From Hansfordia pulvinata (lineage: Eukaryota > Ascomycota > Sordariomycetes > Xylariales): DNA of 64,000 nt. Below, in pieces: positions 60,901 through 64,000 of the stretch. Below the pieces are notes generated by a model. That model saw nothing but the letters and a program-made list of their open reading frames with translations, was not told where the DNA came from and searched no databases. The position numbers and the translations under genes are program-made. Position 1 is the first letter of the stretch. Each line of letters starts with the position of its first letter. Location of the stretch: contig BJKQ01000003.1 of NCBI GenBank assembly GCA_006538405.1, forward strand, positions 3,286,001 to 3,350,000. Reading direction: 5' to 3'.

Positions 60901-61525
60901 CCCTGCGAATGCAGCCGGGACACGTCTCAGCTCTACTTACCTTTGGCGGCTTGCAAGTCTCGCAAACATGAACAGGCACCCCCTTCTTCGCTCTGCTCAC
61001 GCGGCCAGTAATCGGGGTCAGCTTTGGCGAAGGGTCTGCTGCAGAAGCCGAAGATCCGGCCAGAGGCCGCTGCATGGGCGGCATAGCTCCTGGAGATGTC
61101 CTATGCCCCTGATGGCCGTAGTCGGCGGGGTCGGGACTCTGCATCGATCTTCCACCGGAACTCAGGAAACCAGGGGAAAGTCTCTGGCCGTGGCGTCCGT
61201 ACATGGTGTGATCCATTGATTCGGTGCTATTTTGGTGAACTAACGAGGGACGAGTCGATGAAGGCAGAAAAGACGGATGCGGCAAGCCAGCAGAAGACGA
61301 AGGCCCAGCGAACGAAAGCGAGTGATCGCGGTGGTGGGGGTATGGTAGCGTAGCGGTGTTGGCTTCTGAAAAGCTATTATGCCTGGAAGGTTGACCAGAT
61401 GAGACCGACGAGCGAAAGGGATTGTGGAAGTGAGGTGGGCCTGAGGGGTCAGGGCGCTCAGGCTTCTTATTGACAATGGGCTCGGAGTCGTCATCATCAT
61501 TCATGATAGACCTAAGGCTGGCCAT
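57970..61525 (-). CDS. C2H2 zinc-finger transcription factor with Fungal_trans domain
   Basis: Seven exons: 60941-61525, 60846-60871, 60641-60745, 59419-60586, 59244-59363, 58231-59169 (approximately 58230) and 57970-58122; about 1,030 residues. Two adjacent C2H2 fingers are assembled from exons 1-3 at about residues 188-240: VCETCKPPK plus TFTRAEHLRRHQLSH, then PCHWPGCDRAFHRQDLAQRH. A long Ser/Pro/Gly-rich linker follows, then a Fungal_trans domain: YWKWFDSLYPIVHRPSL, WQEVKR, ISRWSVQNMQTILLCELYAR, WNQWIEAESRRRLLAACF, MYYGRPL. The frame breaks near 59065, just before the WNQW block: one extra or two missing bases in GGTGGGC. The last intron (donor GTCCCG near 58229) is uncertain. It is a nuclear DNA-binding regulator; targets are unknown. 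Confidence 0.82.
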
Positions 61526-64000
61526 GGTGGTGGTGGTGGTGGTGCCAATGGCGTGGTGGTGTGCTGCGGTGAGGTGGACAACTTTGGGATACAGGACAAG
61601 GCCAGCAGTCCGTAAACAAAGTTAGTAATACCGACACAGCCCAGCTGCCGGAAGCCCCCGCCAATGAGAGTCTAGATGCCGGTTGCTCAAAAGAACCATG
61701 AAGCAAGGCAGGGCAGGGCAAGGTGAGTGAGACGACGGGGAGACTACTGCCGGTTGATGACAAGGGGTGGTGCGTTAGCTTAGAAGGTCCAACGGGGACT
61801 GGGACGGAGACTATCTCAGCCCTCTGACAGATGCAGGTTGTGTTTGGTCGGTTGATGATGTGCCGGGGAGGGGAGGAAAAAGAAAAGACTCCGTCTGGGA
61901 TGGAACGAAGTGAAGAATACCACGGCCCGGAAAGAGGGTTAAAGAAGGCTGAGCATGCATCATTGCTATATCGGGCACAGGCGCGCGCTCGCAGCGCAGT
62001 GTAGCGCGGAGCTCACGCCAAGACCCATGAGATCCGTGCCGGGGGCGTAGCAAGCCCATACATGTGAGAGCAGGGAGCGTGTAAGTTGGCCGCCGGCCTG
62101 CCTGTAACTCGAGGCGTGCGCAGCAGAAAAAGACGGGGGCCACGATAGCCGTACCCCATCCCATAGTGGGTGAGTTGCCGGGGTCTGGACTGGTAGCGAA
62201 AGACGTCTGGGTCTCTGCCCGCACCCCCCTCCTCCCCATTTGCCCCCCACCCCGGGCCCCGCGACGAGCAAAGCCAGACAAGCGCCAGCCAGATGGGCAA
62301 GGCATGGCTGGCTACCTACATACTTACACCTGACCTACAGAGGGGTGGATAGGGACGACGGGAGGGATGCATGGCGGTACTGTCCCGCGCCCCCGGCCGG
62401 GACTTCAGCATGGCGGCGTAAGGCGAAATACGGGTCCTGCTGAGCGTTGGGGCGTGGTGGGGGGCGGCAGGGAGCAGCAGAAGGAGCATTTGCCCTTGGA
62501 GGAGGGGGGGCCCGGAACTCCATAGCGAGAGGGGCCAGCCAAAAAAACCCAAGGGTCAAGATGCGAGAGGACTGGGCGATGGCGGTGGACAGGAGGGATT
62601 TGGTGGCCCGTTAGGCGGGGAGGGCTCTCAGAGGCAGAGGCGCGGTCGCAGCGGCAGGATTGGGTGGGTTGAATAGCCGGGCGGGCAAATGGTCAGGCTC
62701 ATCTGACTCCTGGGTGTTTTGTCCGCGCCGGGTCGGTTGGTTGGCTCTTGCGCCTTGCGCCCGTAACTGCGTGTCGTCTTAAGTCCGTCGGGGAGTAGAC
62801 AGATGGGCAAGGTGAGTTTGGGCGGGGATGGGATGTCACGGGGTCGATTGCCTATCCGTACCGATCCGTACATGCCCTACGGCGCAGATTAGCATGGAGG
62901 CAGGCTGGGTAGCTAGTGAAAACACTGCTGTGCAGCGCAAGACTTCCTACCAAACCTAACCTGAGGCGCCTTGACCGACCAACGTCTTGTGCCTGAGGGA
63001 CTATGGGACTGGCGGAACGGTGTGTGTGCGGGCGTGCTGGTACCCGAACGCTGAGGCCATCGGGGGGGGTCCGGCCGAGTAGGTAAGGGCAGGTAGTCGG
63101 TCGGCCGCCGAGTAGAAAGGATCCCTGCCATGAAAGACGTGAGCTGAAGCAGGGTTTGGCGATGGCCACAATGGAACGCGGGAGCGGGCGGCGCCGACCA
63201 GTCGACATTGCACTGTAGGAGGTAGGTGACTACATCAACTGCCGTGATTCACCAGGTGTTCCAACTACCACATGTTCTCCGGGTAAATTAATTCTGCCGA
63301 GGACCTCTCGCTACACAGACAGCGGGAGGCAGGTGCGAATACCTAAGTTCATGTATGCCCTTCCAGGCCGTGGCTGCCACTATCACCGCCCGCAGTGTCT
63401 GTTGGTGCCATGGCCCGACCCCAATTCCGTTGACAATGGATTAGGTACGCGTGGTACGGATTACTCGTACAGTCGCCAGTCGCCAGTCGCCAAACATGAG
63501 ATAGCCCTAACCTAGCAGCCAAAACCCAATTGGTCCCTTCGGCACCTGCCACCCTCCGCATCCTTCGATCTCGGCCTTTACATGGGCGCCGACGCGACGT
63601 CAAGTACGAGTACGGGCACACCACCTTGTACCTACACCTCACCTTACCTGCTCGGCTGGCCTATCACGCCCTGCCTTATGTATATGTATCGTCCGGTCCC
63701 AGCCCCCCACCTATATGCCTTTACCTATAAGATACATGGTATGTAACCAGCAGCCCAGTGAGCCAAATTGTCCCCGGACCCTGACTGGTGACGTGGATGC
63801 CTGTGCTGTCCAGAGCCGCTACGAGTGCTCCGCGACGACGGCGGCTTTTGATAATGGGGTTCCTGCATCGTCAGGTCGCTGATGCAGTACATACATGTAG
63901 GTACTCGTAGCGATTGGACATGCAGGGCACAGCCATGAAATTCAAAGTCGTGTATATTGACCTTGCATATGCCTGACTCACGGGTACATCCTCACGGGAT
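61526..64000. other. Upstream region of the zinc-finger gene, to the window end
   Basis: GGT repeats at 61526-61542 lie directly before the ATG. The rest is a long leader/promoter and intergenic DNA, with TACGAGTA-family sites at 63462, 63605 and 63902. Frames are short and unsupported. A gene extending from beyond the window cannot be excluded. Confidence 0.45.

Overview
The window looks like GC-rich nuclear DNA of a filamentous ascomycete, most likely a Sordariomycete. The reasons are short introns (54-130 nt) with GTAAGT/GTATGT-type donors, CTNAC-like branch points and YAG acceptors, and fungus-specific families: DUF3405, fungal rhodopsin/PTH11-like, Fungal_trans zinc-finger regulator, QDR/DTR-like MFS, Crp1/Mdg1-like CBM48 protein. 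No rRNA, tRNA, CRISPR or clear transposon was recognised. Fifteen protein genes could be reconstructed with fair confidence, plus one small uncertain gene and one broken paralogue. Exon joins were worked out by hand from splice signals and protein continuity.

Layout. 0-2.7 kb: two head-to-tail paralogues of an unknown secreted-looking family, the second broken by frame changes. 4.2-6.8 kb: type II membrane DUF3405 protein. 9.7-11.7 kb: four-exon DHA1 MFS transporter. 14.0-14.9 kb: ribosomal protein eL42. 15.5-16.7 kb: 2H phosphoesterase. 18.9-29.0 kb: one very large plus-strand gene for a DNMT5-type cytosine methyltransferase fused to a SNF2 ATPase with a RING insertion, the centrepiece of the window. 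29.6-30.5 kb: ureidoglycolate lyase. 31.5-34.2 kb: a small uncertain protein and a Pro/Gln-rich protein. 36.1-37.9 kb: secreted phytase-like esterase. 38.1-40.1 kb: rhodopsin-family receptor-like membrane protein. 42.3-43.2 kb: GPI-anchored Cys/Ser-rich wall protein. 44.4-45.3 kb: voltage-gated proton channel. 46.0-47.4 kb: class 1 dihydroorotate dehydrogenase-like enzyme. 47.9-49.9 kb: RNF10/Mag2-like RING protein. 51.3-54.4 kb: Crp1/Mdg1-like CBM48 protein with a 1.25-kb intron. 58.0-61.5 kb: C2H2 plus Fungal_trans transcription factor.

The genes do not form an evident pathway or biosynthetic cluster; this reads as ordinary euchromatic gene space. Two window-wide signals cut across the genes. 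First, about a dozen single-base frame breaks lie mostly in G/C runs, inside genes whose catalytic motifs are otherwise intact, which points to base-calling or assembly indels rather than decay. Second, an 8-mer, TACGAGTA, is strongly over-represented in the intergenic DNA and clusters at 54.6-56.6 kb.
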